NCBI RefSeq assembly: GCF_013410405.1
Contig: NZ_JACCFK010000002.1
Location: forward strand, 682,001 to 746,000
Source: Amycolatopsis endophytica
GTDB lineage: Bacteria > Actinomycetota > Actinomycetes > Mycobacteriales > Pseudonocardiaceae
Direction: 5' to 3'
Length of the DNA: 64,000 bases
In this document: piece after piece, positions 1 to 9,278 of the stretch
Position numbering within the stretch: the first letter of the stretch is position 1
Layout of the letters: each line of letters starts with the position of its first letter
Program-made: the position numbers and the translations under genes
The notes under the pieces: generated by a model
Told to the model about the DNA's origin: nothing
The model's database searches: none
What the model saw: only the letters and a program-made list of their open reading frames with translations

Positions 1-394
1 CCACCGAGCCCGGGTCGGCGAGCGAGCCGCCGTTGCGGGTCAGGGCCGTGCGGACCTCGCCCGCCGCGCGGTTGCGGTTGTCGGTGAGGCACTCGATCAG
101 CACGGCGACGCCGTTGGGGCCATAGCCCTCGTAGTTGATCGTCTGCCAGTCGGCGCCGCCGGCTTCCTCACCGGCGCCGCGCTTGCGAGCGCGCTCGATG
201 TTGTCCTGCGGGACCGAGTTCTTCTTCGCCTTCTGGATGGCGTCGTAGAGCGTCGGGTTGCCCTCGGGATCGCCCCCGCCGGTCCGCGCGGCGACCTCGA
301 TGTTCTTGATCAGTCTCGCGAACAGCTTGCCACGCTTGGCGTCGAGGGCGGCCTTCTTGTGCTTCGTGGTGGCCCACTTGGAGTGGCCGCTCAT
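1..394 (-). CDS. yebC: YebC/PmpR (TACO1) family protein, C-terminus cut by window edge
   Basis: About 131 residues of the N-terminal part are present; the 3' end lies outside the window. The start [15 protein letters not shown], followed by the block around [18 protein letters not shown] and later [15 protein letters not shown], is characteristic of the YebC/TACO1 family. Members bind DNA as transcriptional regulators, and some assist translation of difficult sequences; which applies here cannot be read from sequence. The ATG overlaps the pdxT stop codon as ATGA, so the gene is probably translationally coupled to pdxT, as expected for the conserved actinobacterial order pdxS-pdxT-yebC (ruvCAB usually follows). 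Confidence 0.95.
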   Translation of the reverse strand, partial: MSGHSKWATTKHKKAALDAKRGKLFARLIKNIEVAARTGGGDPEGNPTLYDAIQKAKKNSVPQDNIERARKRGAGEEAGGADWQTINYEGYGPNGVAVLIECLTDNRNRAAGEVRTALTRNGGSLADPGSV

Positions 395-1038
395 CTCTCC
401 TCCGTCTCGCTCGTCGTCGCCGCGTCCCGCACCATTCCCACGAACAGGCGATGGACCCGATCGTCCCCGGTCAGCTCCGGGTGGAAGGCCGTGGCGAGCA
501 CCGGCCCCTGCCGGACCGCGACGATCCTAGCGCCAGCCCCACCGGTGGCCGGTGACTCGGGCACCCTGGCCAGGACCTCGACCCCGTCGCCGGCCTTTTC
601 GACCCAGGGCGCGCGGATGAACACGGCGTGCAGCGGTTGCCCCGAGGTGAGGGTTTCGAACTGCAGATCCGCCTCGAACGAGTCCACCTGCCGCCCGAAC
701 GCGTTGCGCCGCACGATGACGTCCAGCGCGCCGAGTTGCTGCTGGTCGGGGCGCCCGTCCAGGGCCTGCCTGGCGAGCAGGATCATGCCCGCGCACGACC
801 CGAACGCCGGCATCCCGCCCGCGAGCCGCTCGCGAAGCGGGCCGAGCAGCCCGAAGGTCTCCAGCAGGCGCGACATCGTCGTCGACTCGCCACCGGGCAG
901 GACGAGCCCGTCGACGGACGCCAGCTCCGACTCACGCCGGACGGCGACGGCCCGCCCCCCGGCGCGCTCGATCATGGCGGCGTGCTCCCGCACGTCCCCC
1001 TGGAGCGCCAGCACGCCGATCACCGGTTGCGCGGACAC
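391..1038 (-). CDS. pdxT: PLP synthase glutaminase subunit PdxT
   Basis: Class I glutamine amidotransferase of 215 residues that releases ammonia from glutamine and channels it to PdxS for de novo pyridoxal 5'-phosphate synthesis. The triad is visible: nucleophile Cys82 in [10 protein letters not shown] (most homologues have GTCAG), and His186/Glu188 in AFHPELT. The glycine-rich LPGGEST loop at about 47-53 is the oxyanion element typical of PdxT. The start is GTG, preceded by a near-perfect AAGGAGGT ribosome binding site five bases upstream. pdxS lies 441 bp upstream on the same strand rather than adjacent. The stop overlaps yebC. Confidence 0.97.
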   Translation of the reverse strand: MSAQPVIGVLALQGDVREHAAMIERAGGRAVAVRRESELASVDGLVLPGGESTTMSRLLETFGLLGPLRERLAGGMPAFGSCAGMILLARQALDGRPDQQQLGALDVIVRRNAFGRQVDSFEADLQFETLTSGQPLHAVFIRAPWVEKAGDGVEVLARVPESPATGGAGARIVAVRQGPVLATAFHPELTGDDRVHRLFVGMVRDAATTSETEER

Positions 1039-1479
1039 TGCTACCTCCTTCGATTCTTACTGTATGCCGGGTGGCGGGACTGCTGTCCGGTGCGCGCCGG
1101 GCGGTGGGACCTGGCGTTCGAGTGAATTCCGGTGGGTGGGGCCGGACCGTCCGATGCCGGCCGTGCGTCTCGGCGGTCGTCGCCCTGTTGTGGTCGCCCG
1201 CTCCGACGATTGATCGCCGCGCAGCTCGGCGGTGGCCGCACGCTTCGGAGTTCTGGTGCATGCCCCAATTGCACGATCGGGTGATGGCTGCTGCGGCGCG
1301 GGCGCACGAGGTTCTCCTTCGCACACCAGCCAGCGGCAATCACACGAAGGCCCCTCTCGCACGGGTTCCGGTGATGCCCACACGCGAGGGCCGGCACCCG
1401 GACAGCCACCGGCTCACACACAGCCCTCGATGGCCGGCCGATCAGCAGCCGAGCACCACCAGCCACCGCCTCGGCCGGA
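1039..1479 (-). other. 441-bp gap between pdxS and pdxT, no convincing gene
   Basis: No frame here shows a recognisable domain or a credible start with a ribosome binding site. Other actinobacteria (for example mycobacteria) carry a thioesterase gene between pdxS and pdxT; none is left here. The pdxT promoter is presumably near the pdxT end, where a TACAGT hexamer about 20-25 bp before the GTG on the minus strand could be a -10 element. That promoter call is weak. Confidence 0.4.
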
Positions 1480-2388
1480 CTACCAGCCGCGCTCGGCGAG
1501 CCGGTGCGGTTCGGGCACGTCGTCGACGTTGATGCCGACCATGGCCTCGCCCAGGCCGCGCGACACCTTCGCGATCACGTCGGGGTCGTCGTGGAACGTC
1601 GTGGCCTTCACGATCGCCTCGGCGCGCTTCGCGGGGTCACCGGATTTGAAGATGCCCGATCCGACGAACACGCCCTCGGCGCCGAGCTGCATCATCATCG
1701 CCGCGTCGGCCGGGGTGGCGATCCCGCCCGCGGTGAACAGCACGACCGGCAGCTTGCCGTTGGCCGCCACCTCCCGCACCAGCTCGTACGGCGCCTGCAT
1801 CTCCTTCGCCGCGACGTACAGCTCGTCTTCGGGCAGCGAAGTCAGCCTCCGGATCTCCGCTCGGATCTTCCGCATGTGGGTGGTCGCGTTCGACACGTCG
1901 CCGGTGCCGGCTTCGCCCTTCGAGCGGATCATCGCGGCGCCCTCGGTGATCCGGCGCAGCGCCTCGCCAAGGTTCGTCGCCCCGCACACGAACGGCACGG
2001 TGAACGCCCACTTGTCGATGTGGTTGGCGTAGTCGGCCGGGGTGAGCACCTCGGACTCGTCGACGTAGTCCACGCCCAGCGACTGCAGCACTCGCGCCTC
2101 GACGAAATGACCGATGCGCGCCTTGGCCATCACCGGGATCGACACCGTCGACACGATGCCCTCGATCAGGTCCGGGTCACTCATCCGGGCCACGCCGCCC
2201 TGCGCGCGGATGTCGGCGGGCACCCGCTCCAGCGCCATGACCGCGACCGCGCCGGCGTCTTCGGCGATCTTCGCCTGCTCGGGAGTGACGACGTCCATGA
2301 TCACGCCGCCCTTGAGCATTTCGGCCATGCCGCGCTTGACACGCGCGGTGCCCCGCTCGGCGGAACTGGAGGACTCAACTTCGGACAC
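1480..2388 (-). CDS. pdxS: PLP synthase subunit PdxS
   Basis: Beta/alpha-barrel synthase of 302 residues that builds pyridoxal 5'-phosphate from ribose 5-phosphate, glyceraldehyde 3-phosphate and ammonia supplied by PdxT. Family hallmarks are [19 protein letters not shown] near the N-terminus with catalytic Asp32, the Schiff-base lysine Lys89 in [10 protein letters not shown], and the second lysine Lys157 in [10 protein letters not shown]. Length and sequence are typical throughout. The start is GTG, with a GGAAAGG sequence about ten bases upstream. It is divergent from the fusA2-like gene, so the region 2389-2591 holds both promoters. Confidence 0.98.
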   Translation of the reverse strand: MSEVESSSSAERGTARVKRGMAEMLKGGVIMDVVTPEQAKIAEDAGAVAVMALERVPADIRAQGGVARMSDPDLIEGIVSTVSIPVMAKARIGHFVEARVLQSLGVDYVDESEVLTPADYANHIDKWAFTVPFVCGATNLGEALRRITEGAAMIRSKGEAGTGDVSNATTHMRKIRAEIRRLTSLPEDELYVAAKEMQAPYELVREVAANGKLPVVLFTAGGIATPADAAMMMQLGAEGVFVGSGIFKSGDPAKRAEAIVKATTFHDDPDVIAKVSRGLGEAMVGINVDDVPEPHRLAERGW

Positions 2389-2591
2389 GACTCGGCGCCT
2401 TTCCGGGAAACGGGGGGTGACGAACTCCAGTCTAGGTACTGGTGGACCGCTCCAAGGTGCCAGTCAGAACCTATCTCGGCAGTCCACTTTCGCCCCGTGG
2501 GCGCAACTCGTCCCGCCGGGGTTGCCCGACCATGCTCACCGGGTGTGTGATCGAGGACACACCTTTTGCCGTCGTTCCCGGGGAGCGCGCC

Positions 2592-4715
2592 ATGGCCGAC
2601 AAACAAGCCCGCACCGTCGATGCCGGAGCCGCGGTCGCTGTGGACGACCCGGTCAAGGTCCGCAACGTGGTCCTGGTCGGCCCCTCCGGCTCCGGCAAGA
2701 CCACCCTCACCGAGGCCCTGCTCGCGGTGTCCGGCACCGTGACCAGGGCCGGTTCCGTTGTGGAGGGCACCACGGTCTGCGACCACGACCCGGCCGCGGT
2801 GCGCCAGCAGCGATCGGTCGGACTGTCGGTGGCGCCGGTGATGCACAACGGCTGCAAGATCAACCTGATCGACACCCCTGGCTATGCCGACTTCGTGGGC
2901 GAGCTGCGGGCCGGGCTGCGCGCCGCCGACGCCGCGCTGTTCGTCGTCTGCTCCGCCGAGGGCGTGGATCCCGCGACGGTGGCCATCTGGGAGGAGTGCG
3001 CCGCGGTCGGCATGCCGCGCGCGGTGATCGTCTCCCGGCTCGACCACCACCGGGCCGACCCCGACGGCGAGATCGCCGCGTGCCAGGACGCCTTCGGCGC
3101 GGGCGTGCTCCCCCTCTACCTACCCGCAGGCGGGTCCGGTGCCGGGCTGATCGGCCTGATCACGCGGCGATTCTTCGACTACTCCGAAGGCTTCCCGCCC
3201 CGCGTCGGCGAACCGTCGCCCGAGGACCTGGAGCGGCTGACCGACGCGCGCAACGAACTGATCGAGGGCGTCATCGCCGAAAGCGAGGACGAGACGCTGA
3301 TGGACCGCTACCTCGCGGGTGAGGAAATCAGCGAGGACACCCTGATCGCCGACCTGGAGACCGCGGTCGCCCGCGGCTCGTTCCACCCGGTCATCCCCGT
3401 GTGCGCGACCACCGGCGTGGGCATGGCCGAGGTGCTGGACGGCATCGTGCGTGCCTTCCCGTCGCCACTGGAGCACGAGCTGCCGCCCGTCACCACACCC
3501 GACGGCGCCGCCCACCCCGGGCTGAGCACCGACCCGCACGGGCCGTTGGCCGCCGAGGTGGTGCGCACCGCGGTCGACTCCTACGTCGGCCGTGTGTCGC
3601 TGGTCCGGGTGTTTTCCGGGACGCTGCGGCCGGAACGTCCGGTGCACGTGTCCGGGCACGGCATGGCCGAGCGCGGGCACGAGGACCACGACACCGACGA
3701 GCGCGTCGCCCACCTGTACTCACCGCTCGGCGCGACGCTGCGCGAGGTGCCCTACTGCGTGGCCGGTGACCTGTGCGCGCTGACGAAGGTCGGGTCCGCC
3801 GAGACCGGCGACACTGTCTCCTCCCCCGACCACCCCCTGGTGATGCGGCCGTGGCCGATGCCCGAGCCGCTGCTGCCGGTGGCCGTCGTGGCACGCAACC
3901 GCAGCGATGAGGACGCGTTGGCGCGCAACCTTTCCCGTCTCGTGGCGGGTGACCCGACGCTGCGCCTGGAGCGCAATGCCGAGACCTCCCAGCTGGTCCT
4001 GTGGTGCATGGGCGAGGCGCACGCGGACGTGGTCCTGTCCCGGCTGCGGGCCGGTGGCGCCGAGGTGGACACCGAGCCGGTGAAGACGAGCCTGCGCGAA
4101 ACGTTCGGTGGCCCGGCCAAGGGGCACGGGCGGCACGTCAAGCAGTCCGGCGGGCACGGCCAGTACGCGGTGTGCGACATCGAGGTCGAGCCGCTGGAAC
4201 GTGGCGCGGGGTTCGAGTTCGTCGACCGGATCGTCGGCGGCGCGGTGCCGCACCAGTTCATCCCCAGCGTGGAGAAAGGGGTGCGGGCGCAGCTGCGGCG
4301 CGGCCTGGTCACCGGGTACCCGGTGGTCGACGTGCGGGTCACCCTGGTCGACGGCAAGGCGCACAGCGTGGACTCCTCCGACGCCGCGTTCCAGACCGCC
4401 GGGTCGATGGCGCTGAAGGACGCGGCCGCGAACGGGCGGGTCGTGCTGCTCGAACCGCTCGACGAGGTGGCTGTCCAGCTGCCCGACGAGTACCTGGGCA
4501 CGGTGCTCGGGGACCTGTCGTCACGGCGGGGCCGGGTACTGGGCACGGAGGCCGCGGAGGGCGGCCGCAGCGTGATCCGCGCCGAGGTGCCCGCGACGGA
4601 ACTGCTGCGCTACACCACGGAACTGCGTTCGCTCAGCTCCGGCACGGCGACGTTCACCCGGCGCCACGCCCGCTACGACCCGCTGCCGGACAACCTCGTC
4701 ACGGCACACGCCTGA
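2592..4715 (+). CDS. EF-G-like translational GTPase (FusA2/EF-G2 type)
   Basis: A 707-residue elongation factor G paralogue. The GTPase domain has a P-loop at 30-38 (GPSGSGKTT) and the G3 motif DTPGYADF from Asp94. The G4 motif reads SRLD instead of N/TKxD, so the usual lysine is arginine. Domains II-V follow, including LRETFGGPAKGHGRHVKQSGG and the C-terminal EF-G fold. Mycobacterial FusA2 (Rv0120c) has the same AGSVVEGTTVCD and RQQRSVGL stretches. The paralogue's role is not established; it is not the canonical fusA of the str operon. The start was set at ATG 2592 because GGGAG precedes it; an upstream in-frame GTG at 2442 would add 50 residues with no family match. Confidence 0.9.
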   Translation: MADKQARTVDAGAAVAVDDPVKVRNVVLVGPSGSGKTTLTEALLAVSGTVTRAGSVVEGTTVCDHDPAAVRQQRSVGLSVAPVMHNGCKINLIDTPGYADFVGELRAGLRAADAALFVVCSAEGVDPATVAIWEECAAVGMPRAVIVSRLDHHRADPDGEIAACQDAFGAGVLPLYLPAGGSGAGLIGLITRRFFDYSEGFPPRVGEPSPEDLERLTDARNELIEGVIAESEDETLMDRYLAGEEISEDTLIADLETAVARGSFHPVIPVCATTGVGMAEVLDGIVRAFPSPLEHELPPVTTPDGAAHPGLSTDPHGPLAAEVVRTAVDSYVGRVSLVRVFSGTLRPERPVHVSGHGMAERGHEDHDTDERVAHLYSPLGATLREVPYCVAGDLCALTKVGSAETGDTVSSPDHPLVMRPWPMPEPLLPVAVVARNRSDEDALARNLSRLVAGDPTLRLERNAETSQLVLWCMGEAHADVVLSRLRAGGAEVDTEPVKTSLRETFGGPAKGHGRHVKQSGGHGQYAVCDIEVEPLERGAGFEFVDRIVGGAVPHQFIPSVEKGVRAQLRRGLVTGYPVVDVRVTLVDGKAHSVDSSDAAFQTAGSMALKDAAANGRVVLLEPLDEVAVQLPDEYLGTVLGDLSSRRGRVLGTEAAEGGRSVIRAEVPATELLRYTTELRSLSSGTATFTRRHARYDPLPDNLVTAHA

Positions 4716-4741
4716 GCGGGAAGCCGAGCACGAGGGCGCGC

Positions 4742-4767
4742 TTCCGGCGGCCGGGGCACGGCCGGAA
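4742..4767. terminator. weak hairpin between convergent genes
   Basis: TTCCGGC at 4742-4748 pairs with GCCGGAA at 4761-4767. It lies in the 85-bp space between the convergent fusA2-like and xdhC-like stops, where a bidirectional terminator is expected. There is no T-tract, so the call rests on position and pairing only. Confidence 0.3.
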
Positions 4768-4800
4768 AGTGGAACTCGCGCGCGGGACTCGCGCGGTGGG

Positions 4801-5307
4801 TCAGTGGCCGAAGAAGCCGCCGGGGCGGCCGTTGCGGTCGGCGAGCAGACCGGCCAGCGTGGCGATCGCGATCTCGGCCGGGCGGCGGGAACCGATGTCG
4901 AGGCCGATCGGGCGGTGCACGCGGTCGATGTCCGGCTGGGCCACGCCCAGCGAGCGCAGCGCCTCGACGTGCGGGCCTTCGTGACGCGGGTTGCCCATCA
5001 CGCCGGTCCAGCGCACCGGCCGCGCCAGCACGTCCCGCAGCACGGTGCCCAGCTCGTCGCGGTGGTGATCGGTCACGACGACGTCGGTGTCGCCGTCCAG
5101 GTCCGGCAGCACCGAGACCGCCTCCACGCCCGCGACGCGGGCCGGGTCCGGGTCGAACAGCACCGGCCGGTAGCCGAGGTCCTGGCCGTAGCGCAGCAGG
5201 AACTCCGCGACGGGCGAGGCGAACACCGCCACCAGCGTGCGTGTCTCGCCACCCGGCTCACCTTCGCCGTGCGCGACCGCGCACGCGGAAACTGTCTCCG
5301 AAGCCAT
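4801..5307 (-). CDS. XdhC-like Rossmann protein, short form
   Basis: A 168-residue protein matching the C-terminal (NAD-binding-like) domain of XdhC/CoxI proteins, which help load or mature the molybdenum cofactor of xanthine or CO dehydrogenases. The conserved tail RPIGLDIGSRRPAEIAIA is clear, as is VGxMGNPRHE-like RWTGVMGNPRHEG in the middle. The N-terminal XdhC_CoxI domain is absent, so this is a single-domain version. No molybdoenzyme genes are nearby, so its partner is unknown. ATG start at 5307. Confidence 0.8.
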   Translation of the reverse strand: MASETVSACAVAHGEGEPGGETRTLVAVFASPVAEFLLRYGQDLGYRPVLFDPDPARVAGVEAVSVLPDLDGDTDVVVTDHHRDELGTVLRDVLARPVRWTGVMGNPRHEGPHVEALRSLGVAQPDIDRVHRPIGLDIGSRRPAEIAIATLAGLLADRNGRPGGFFGH

Positions 5308-5380
5308 GGGCCAATCCTGCCACTTCCGGCGGGCAACGGACCGCGCCCGACTCCGATCACGGCCGGCGAACGCCGCCCGG

Positions 5381-5875
5381 CTAGGCTCCGGGCACGGGGG
5401 GCTCCGCGATCTCGAAGTACTCGGGTTGCCGCGCGGTGCCGGCGAGTTTGAAGTACCGCACCTTGCGCCGCCGCCGCAACGCCAGCGCGTCGCGCACCGC
5501 GTCGTTGTGCACGCGGCGCGCGATGACGACCCGGTGTTCGGCGTCGCCGAGTTCGCCCGCCAGTTCGCCGGGCAGGCGGGCGCGGTCGATGGACCCCAGC
5601 AGTCGCGTCAACTCGTTCTCCGCGACCTCCCGCTCGGCCCGCGGCGCCTTCTCGGCGAGGTCCGCGGCCTCGCGCAGGCCCGGCGCCGCGCCGTCGACCG
5701 CGGCCACCGCGCGCGCCACCACCGCGCGCCGGGCCAGTGCCGCGTCCAGCGCGGCCCATCCGGCGTCGAGGCGGACGTGCAGGCGGTCCAGCCGGTTGGC
5801 CGTCGCCACCAGGAACAGCCCGCCGAGCACGACCACCGCGGCGGCGATCGACACGACCAGGACGAAGGCGCTCAC
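5381..5875 (-). CDS. LemA-like membrane-anchored protein
   Basis: 164 residues with one N-terminal hydrophobic segment (about 3-25), then a charged, alanine-rich helical region. The sequence after the membrane segment (ANRLDRLHVRLDAGWAALDAAL) and the later IARRVHNDAV fit the LemA four-helix family, whose function is unknown. The GTG start overlaps the pimA stop as GTGA, so it closes the pgsA-patA-pimA transcription unit. In mycobacteria this position downstream of pimA holds Rv2609c, a different membrane protein, so the slot is conserved but the occupant is not. Confidence 0.7.
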   Translation of the reverse strand: MSAFVLVVSIAAAVVVLGGLFLVATANRLDRLHVRLDAGWAALDAALARRAVVARAVAAVDGAAPGLREAADLAEKAPRAEREVAENELTRLLGSIDRARLPGELAGELGDAEHRVVIARRVHNDAVRDALALRRRRKVRYFKLAGTARQPEYFEIAEPPVPGA

Positions 5876-7011
5876 TGCGGCACTTCCTCCGCGCTGACCC
5901 GCCGCGGATCGGCGGCGATCGCCGTCTCGTAGACGCGCAGCACCTGCGTCACCACCACCGGCCAGTCGTAGATCGCGACCCGCTCCCCCGCCGCCGCGGC
6001 CAGCGACGTGCGCCGCGCCGGATCGCCCAGCAGCTCACGCAGGCAGGCCGCCAGCGAAGCCGGATCACCGGTCGTGAACAGCGCGCCCGCGCGGCCGTCG
6101 TCGAGCACGCGGCGGAAGGAGTCCAGATTGGACGCCGCGACCGCGGTGCCCGCCGCCATCGCCTCGGTCAGGATCATCCCGAAGCTCTCCCCGCCGGTGT
6201 TGGGCGCGCAGTAGACGTCCACGCTGCGCAGCGCCCGCGCCTTCTCGGCGTCGGAGACCTGGCCGAGCAACTCCAGGTGCGGCGCCAGCTCCGGGCCCGC
6301 CATCCGGCGCAGCGCCTCGGGCTCGCCGCGCCCCACGACCAGCAGCCGCAGCTCGGGGAAGTCCGGCACCAGGCGGCGCGCGGCGCCGAGCAGGATCTCC
6401 ATTCCCTTGCGTGGCTCGGTGAACCGCCCGACGAACCCGATCGTGCCACCGGCCCGCGGGTAGCCCTCCAGCGGCCGCGCGCGGGAGAAGAACTCGACGT
6501 CCACTCCGTTCGGGATCTCGACCGCGTCGCCGCCGGCGTGCTCGACCTGCACGCGCCGCGCCAGCGCGGACACGGCGATGCGCGCGGTGATCTTCTCCAG
6601 CAGCGGCCGCAGTACCGGCTGGAACGCCGACAGCGTCCGCGACCGCGGGGTGGAGGTGTGGAAGGTGGCCACGATCGGCCCGTCGGCGACCTTCAACGCC
6701 AGCAGCGACAGGCTCGGCGCGGCCGGCTCGTGCAGGTGCAGCACGTCGAACGCACCCTCCCGCAGCCACCGCCGCACGCGGGCGTAGGACACCGGCCCGA
6801 ACTGCAGCCGGGCCACCGACCCGTTGTACGGGATGCCGAGAGCCTTGCCCGCGGGGTGCACGAAGTCCGGCAGATCGGCGTCCTCGTCGGCGGGCGCGAG
6901 CACCGACACCTGGTGCCCGCGGTCGAGGAGTGCCCGCGCGAGATCCGTGACGTGCCCCTGGACACCACCGGGCACGTCGAAGGAGTACGGGCAGACGATC
7001 CCGACCTTCAC
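5872..7011 (-). CDS. pimA: phosphatidyl-myo-inositol mannosyltransferase PimA
   Basis: GT4 glycosyltransferase of 379 residues (mycobacterial PimA has 378) that transfers mannose from GDP-mannose to phosphatidylinositol on the cytoplasmic face of the membrane, the first step to PIMs. Visible features are the N-terminal CPYSFDVPGGVQGHV loop, the GRFTEPRKGM nucleotide-binding stretch, and the EX7E motif in GGESFGMILTEAM. The start chosen is GTG 7011, which overlaps the patA stop as GTGA; a longer frame upstream lies inside patA. Neighbours patA and pgsA supply the next and previous steps. Confidence 0.95.
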   Translation of the reverse strand: MKVGIVCPYSFDVPGGVQGHVTDLARALLDRGHQVSVLAPADEDADLPDFVHPAGKALGIPYNGSVARLQFGPVSYARVRRWLREGAFDVLHLHEPAAPSLSLLALKVADGPIVATFHTSTPRSRTLSAFQPVLRPLLEKITARIAVSALARRVQVEHAGGDAVEIPNGVDVEFFSRARPLEGYPRAGGTIGFVGRFTEPRKGMEILLGAARRLVPDFPELRLLVVGRGEPEALRRMAGPELAPHLELLGQVSDAEKARALRSVDVYCAPNTGGESFGMILTEAMAAGTAVAASNLDSFRRVLDDGRAGALFTTGDPASLAACLRELLGDPARRTSLAAAAGERVAIYDWPVVVTQVLRVYETAIAADPRRVSAEEVPQ

Positions 7012-7925
7012 GCCGCTTCCTCCCGCGCGGAGACGCCGTCCTCCTCGAAATCGGCGGTCCACAGCTTCTGCATCATGTGCCAGTCCGCCGGGTGCGCCGC
7101 GATGTCCCCGGCGAAGATGTCGGCCAGCGCCTGGGTGGCGGCGGGCACCTCGGTGCGGTGCGTGACCCGGATCCGCGGGTGGATCCGGATACCCCAGCCG
7201 TCCTCGGTGAACCAGCTGCCGACCGGCAGCAGCGCCGCACCCGTGCTGGCGGCCAGCCTCGCCGGGCCCGCGGGCATGCTCGTCTTCTCGCCGAGGAACG
7301 ACACCGGGAGGCCGCCGCCGGTCAGGTCGCGGTCGGCGATCAGGCAGACCACGCGGTTGTCCCGCAATCGCTGCAGCAGCAACCGGAACGAGCCGGTGCC
7401 GCCGTCGGCGGAGAGGATCTCGAAACCGAGCGACTCCCGGTAGGCCACGAAGCGCCGGAACAGCGACTCCGGCTTGAGCCGCTCGACGACCGTGGTGAAC
7501 GGGCCGTAGCGTCCGACAGCCCAGACGCCCGGCACGTCCCAGTTCCCGCTGTGCGGCAGGGCGACCACGGCCCCGTTGCCCTCGGCGAGGGCCGCGTCGA
7601 GGTTCTCCACCCCGCTGATCGTGGCGTTCACGCTGGCGCGAATGGCTTCGGGATCCATGCTGGGCAGGCGGAAGGCTTCGTGCCAGTACCGCGCGTAGGA
7701 CCGCACCGCCTGCCTGGTCAGCTCGTCCAGCTCGGCCTCGCCGGCCTGCGGCACGACCCGGGCGAGGTTGCTGCGCAACTGCCGGACACCGGGCCCCCTG
7801 CGCCGGGCGGCGAAGTCCGCGGCCAGCCCGAAGCCGGCCTTGGCCAGCGGCACCGGCAGCCTGCGCACCAGGTTCCAGCCCGCCGCGTAGCCGAGATCCG
7901 CCATCCGCTCGCCGAACCGGCCCAT
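7008..7925 (-). CDS. patA: phosphatidylinositol mannoside acyltransferase PatA
   Basis: Lipid A biosynthesis-type acyltransferase of 305 residues that acylates the mannose of PIM using acyl-CoA at the inner membrane face. The catalytic HX4D motif is His125-Asp130 in ALPHSGNWD. Further family stretches are LIADRDLTGGGLPVSFLG and the C-terminal HPADWHMMQ. ATG at 7925 shares one base with the pgsA stop (TGATG), and the stop overlaps pimA. The frame is open further upstream, but that portion is antisense-free pgsA sequence in another frame. Confidence 0.93.
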   Translation of the reverse strand: MGRFGERMADLGYAAGWNLVRRLPVPLAKAGFGLAADFAARRRGPGVRQLRSNLARVVPQAGEAELDELTRQAVRSYARYWHEAFRLPSMDPEAIRASVNATISGVENLDAALAEGNGAVVALPHSGNWDVPGVWAVGRYGPFTTVVERLKPESLFRRFVAYRESLGFEILSADGGTGSFRLLLQRLRDNRVVCLIADRDLTGGGLPVSFLGEKTSMPAGPARLAASTGAALLPVGSWFTEDGWGIRIHPRIRVTHRTEVPAATQALADIFAGDIAAHPADWHMMQKLWTADFEEDGVSAREEAA

Positions 7926-8533
7926 CAGCCCGCCTCCCGCGCGGAGGCGGCCACGGCCAGCATCCGCTGGACCGTGGTGATCACCGAGCCGAGCGCGAGC
8001 AGCCACAGCGTGCCCTCGACGGCGAACGGGACACCGAGGCCCTCCAGACCGGTGCCGACGAGCGCGATGATCAGCCGCTCGGCGCGCTCGACCAGACCGC
8101 CGTCGGCCTTGAGGCCCTCGGCTTCGGCCCGCGCCTTGATGTAGGAGATCACCTGCGCCAGCACGAGGCAGACCAGGCAGGCCGCCGCTGCGCGCAGGTT
8201 GTGCTCGACCGCGAAGCACCACCAGGCGATACCGGCGAACAGGGCGCCGTCGGCGAGCCGGTCGCAGGTCGCGTCCAGGGTCGCGCCGAACGGGGTGCCG
8301 TACCCGCGGGCGCGGGCCATCGCGCCGTCGAGCAGGTCGAGCATCGCGAAGCCCCACACGGTGAACGTGCCTGCCAGCAGCATCCCGTTCGGGAAGAACA
8401 CCAGGGCGCAGACGATCGCGCCCGCCGTGCCGAACAGGGTCATCGCGTTCGGGGTGAGTCCGGCCCGCATCAGCGCGTGACCTAGCGGATCCAGGGCTCG
8501 CGAGACGGACGCTCGCGCGAAGATGTTCAGCAT
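7925..8533 (-). CDS. pgsA: phosphatidylinositol phosphate synthase (CDP-alcohol phosphatidyltransferase)
   Basis: Membrane enzyme of 202 residues that condenses CDP-diacylglycerol with inositol phosphate to give PI phosphate, the anchor for PIM synthesis. The complete signature D-x2-DG-x2-AR-x8-G-x3-D-x3-D is present with Asp66, Asp69, Asp87 and Asp91. Several hydrophobic helices follow. Position directly before patA and pimA supports the inositol rather than glycerol substrate. ATG at 8533 is chosen; the open frame above it encodes no domain. A 143-bp non-coding gap separates it from marR, whereas in mycobacteria pgsA directly follows the HIT gene. Confidence 0.93.
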   Translation of the reverse strand: MLNIFARASVSRALDPLGHALMRAGLTPNAMTLFGTAGAIVCALVFFPNGMLLAGTFTVWGFAMLDLLDGAMARARGYGTPFGATLDATCDRLADGALFAGIAWWCFAVEHNLRAAAACLVCLVLAQVISYIKARAEAEGLKADGGLVERAERLIIALVGTGLEGLGVPFAVEGTLWLLALGSVITTVQRMLAVAASAREAG

Positions 8534-8676
8534 CGGATCGGGGAGGGGGCGGTATCGGCGGGCATGTCCATCGCTGTCGGCGTCCACCTGGGCTGCGGGG
8601 TCGGTTTGCTGACCGCAGCCTATCCACCCGCTACGACGATCCGGTGAGGCGGCGCGCCATTGCCGCCGCGTGCCGC

Positions 8677-9192
8677 TCAGGCGAGCTGGTCGAGCCGGTC
8701 CTCCTCGGCGGCGACCGCGGCGGCGCACTGGGGCCGCAGCCGGTCGCGGACGGCGTCGGCGATCTCGCCCAGCGCCCGCACCTGATCCGGTGTCAGCGCA
8801 TCGAAAAGGGCCTCCCGCACCGCTTCGACGTGCCCGGGAGCCGCCTCTTCGAGCGCGGCGAAACCCCGGTCGGTCAGCCGCGCGAACGACCCGCGCTTGT
8901 CGGTTCCGCAGCTGTCGCGGCGCACCCAGCCGTTGGCCTCCATGCGGGCGACGGCGTGCGACAGCCTGCTGCGTGACGAATGGCACTTCTCCGCCAGCTC
9001 GCTCATCCGCAGCGTCCGGCCGGGCACCTCGGACAGCACTACCAGCACCTCGTAGTAGGTGTGCGGCATCCCGGCCTCACGCTGGAGCTGGGAATCCACG
9101 TGGCCGCGCAGCATGGTGACGGCGACCGAGAACGCCCGCCACACACGTTGTTCGTCTTCGCTGAGCCATCGCGGTTCGGACATGTCGTACAT
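8677..9192 (-). CDS. MarR-family transcriptional regulator
   Basis: 171 residues with the MarR winged helix-turn-helix: dimerisation helices at both ends, recognition region LRMSELAEKCHSSRSRLSHAVARME and wing GWVRRDSCGTDKRGSFARLT. MarR proteins repress nearby genes and release DNA on binding phenolics, quinones or oxidants; the ligand here is unknown. It is divergent from yceI with palindromic operators between them. ATG 9192 was chosen for the AGGGG upstream; ATG 9183 (MSEPRW) is an alternative. It probably represses itself and yceI, and perhaps the nitroreductase at 12.8 kb. Confidence 0.9.
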   Translation of the reverse strand: MYDMSEPRWLSEDEQRVWRAFSVAVTMLRGHVDSQLQREAGMPHTYYEVLVVLSEVPGRTLRMSELAEKCHSSRSRLSHAVARMEANGWVRRDSCGTDKRGSFARLTDRGFAALEEAAPGHVEAVREALFDALTPDQVRALGEIADAVRDRLRPQCAAAVAAEEDRLDQLA

Positions 9193-9203
9193 GCTACCCC
9201 TAG

Positions 9204-9215
9204 TTGAGCGCTCAA
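9204..9215. promoter_or_regulatory. perfect 12-bp palindrome, probable MarR operator 1
   Basis: TTGAGCGCTCAA is its own reverse complement. It sits 12 bp upstream of the marR start, where binding would block marR expression. The surrounding TAGTTGAGCGCT is repeated exactly before the nitroreductase gene. Confidence 0.65.
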
Positions 9216-9237
9216 CCAGTGTTCGGTAGTGTCGTTG

Positions 9238-9249
9238 TTGAGGGCTCAA
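9238..9249. promoter_or_regulatory. near-palindrome, probable MarR operator 2
   Basis: TTGAGGGCTCAA differs from the first operator at one base, lies 34 bp from it centre to centre, and ends 29 bp before the yceI start. This is consistent with repression of yceI by the divergent MarR protein. Confidence 0.6.
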
Positions 9250-9278
9250 TCAAGCACGTTCCGCAAGGAGATCACAGC

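Noticed and set aside
1041..1466. Minus-strand frame in the pdxS-pdxT gap
   Set aside because: Arg/Pro/Ser-rich low-complexity translation, no ribosome binding site and no family feature.
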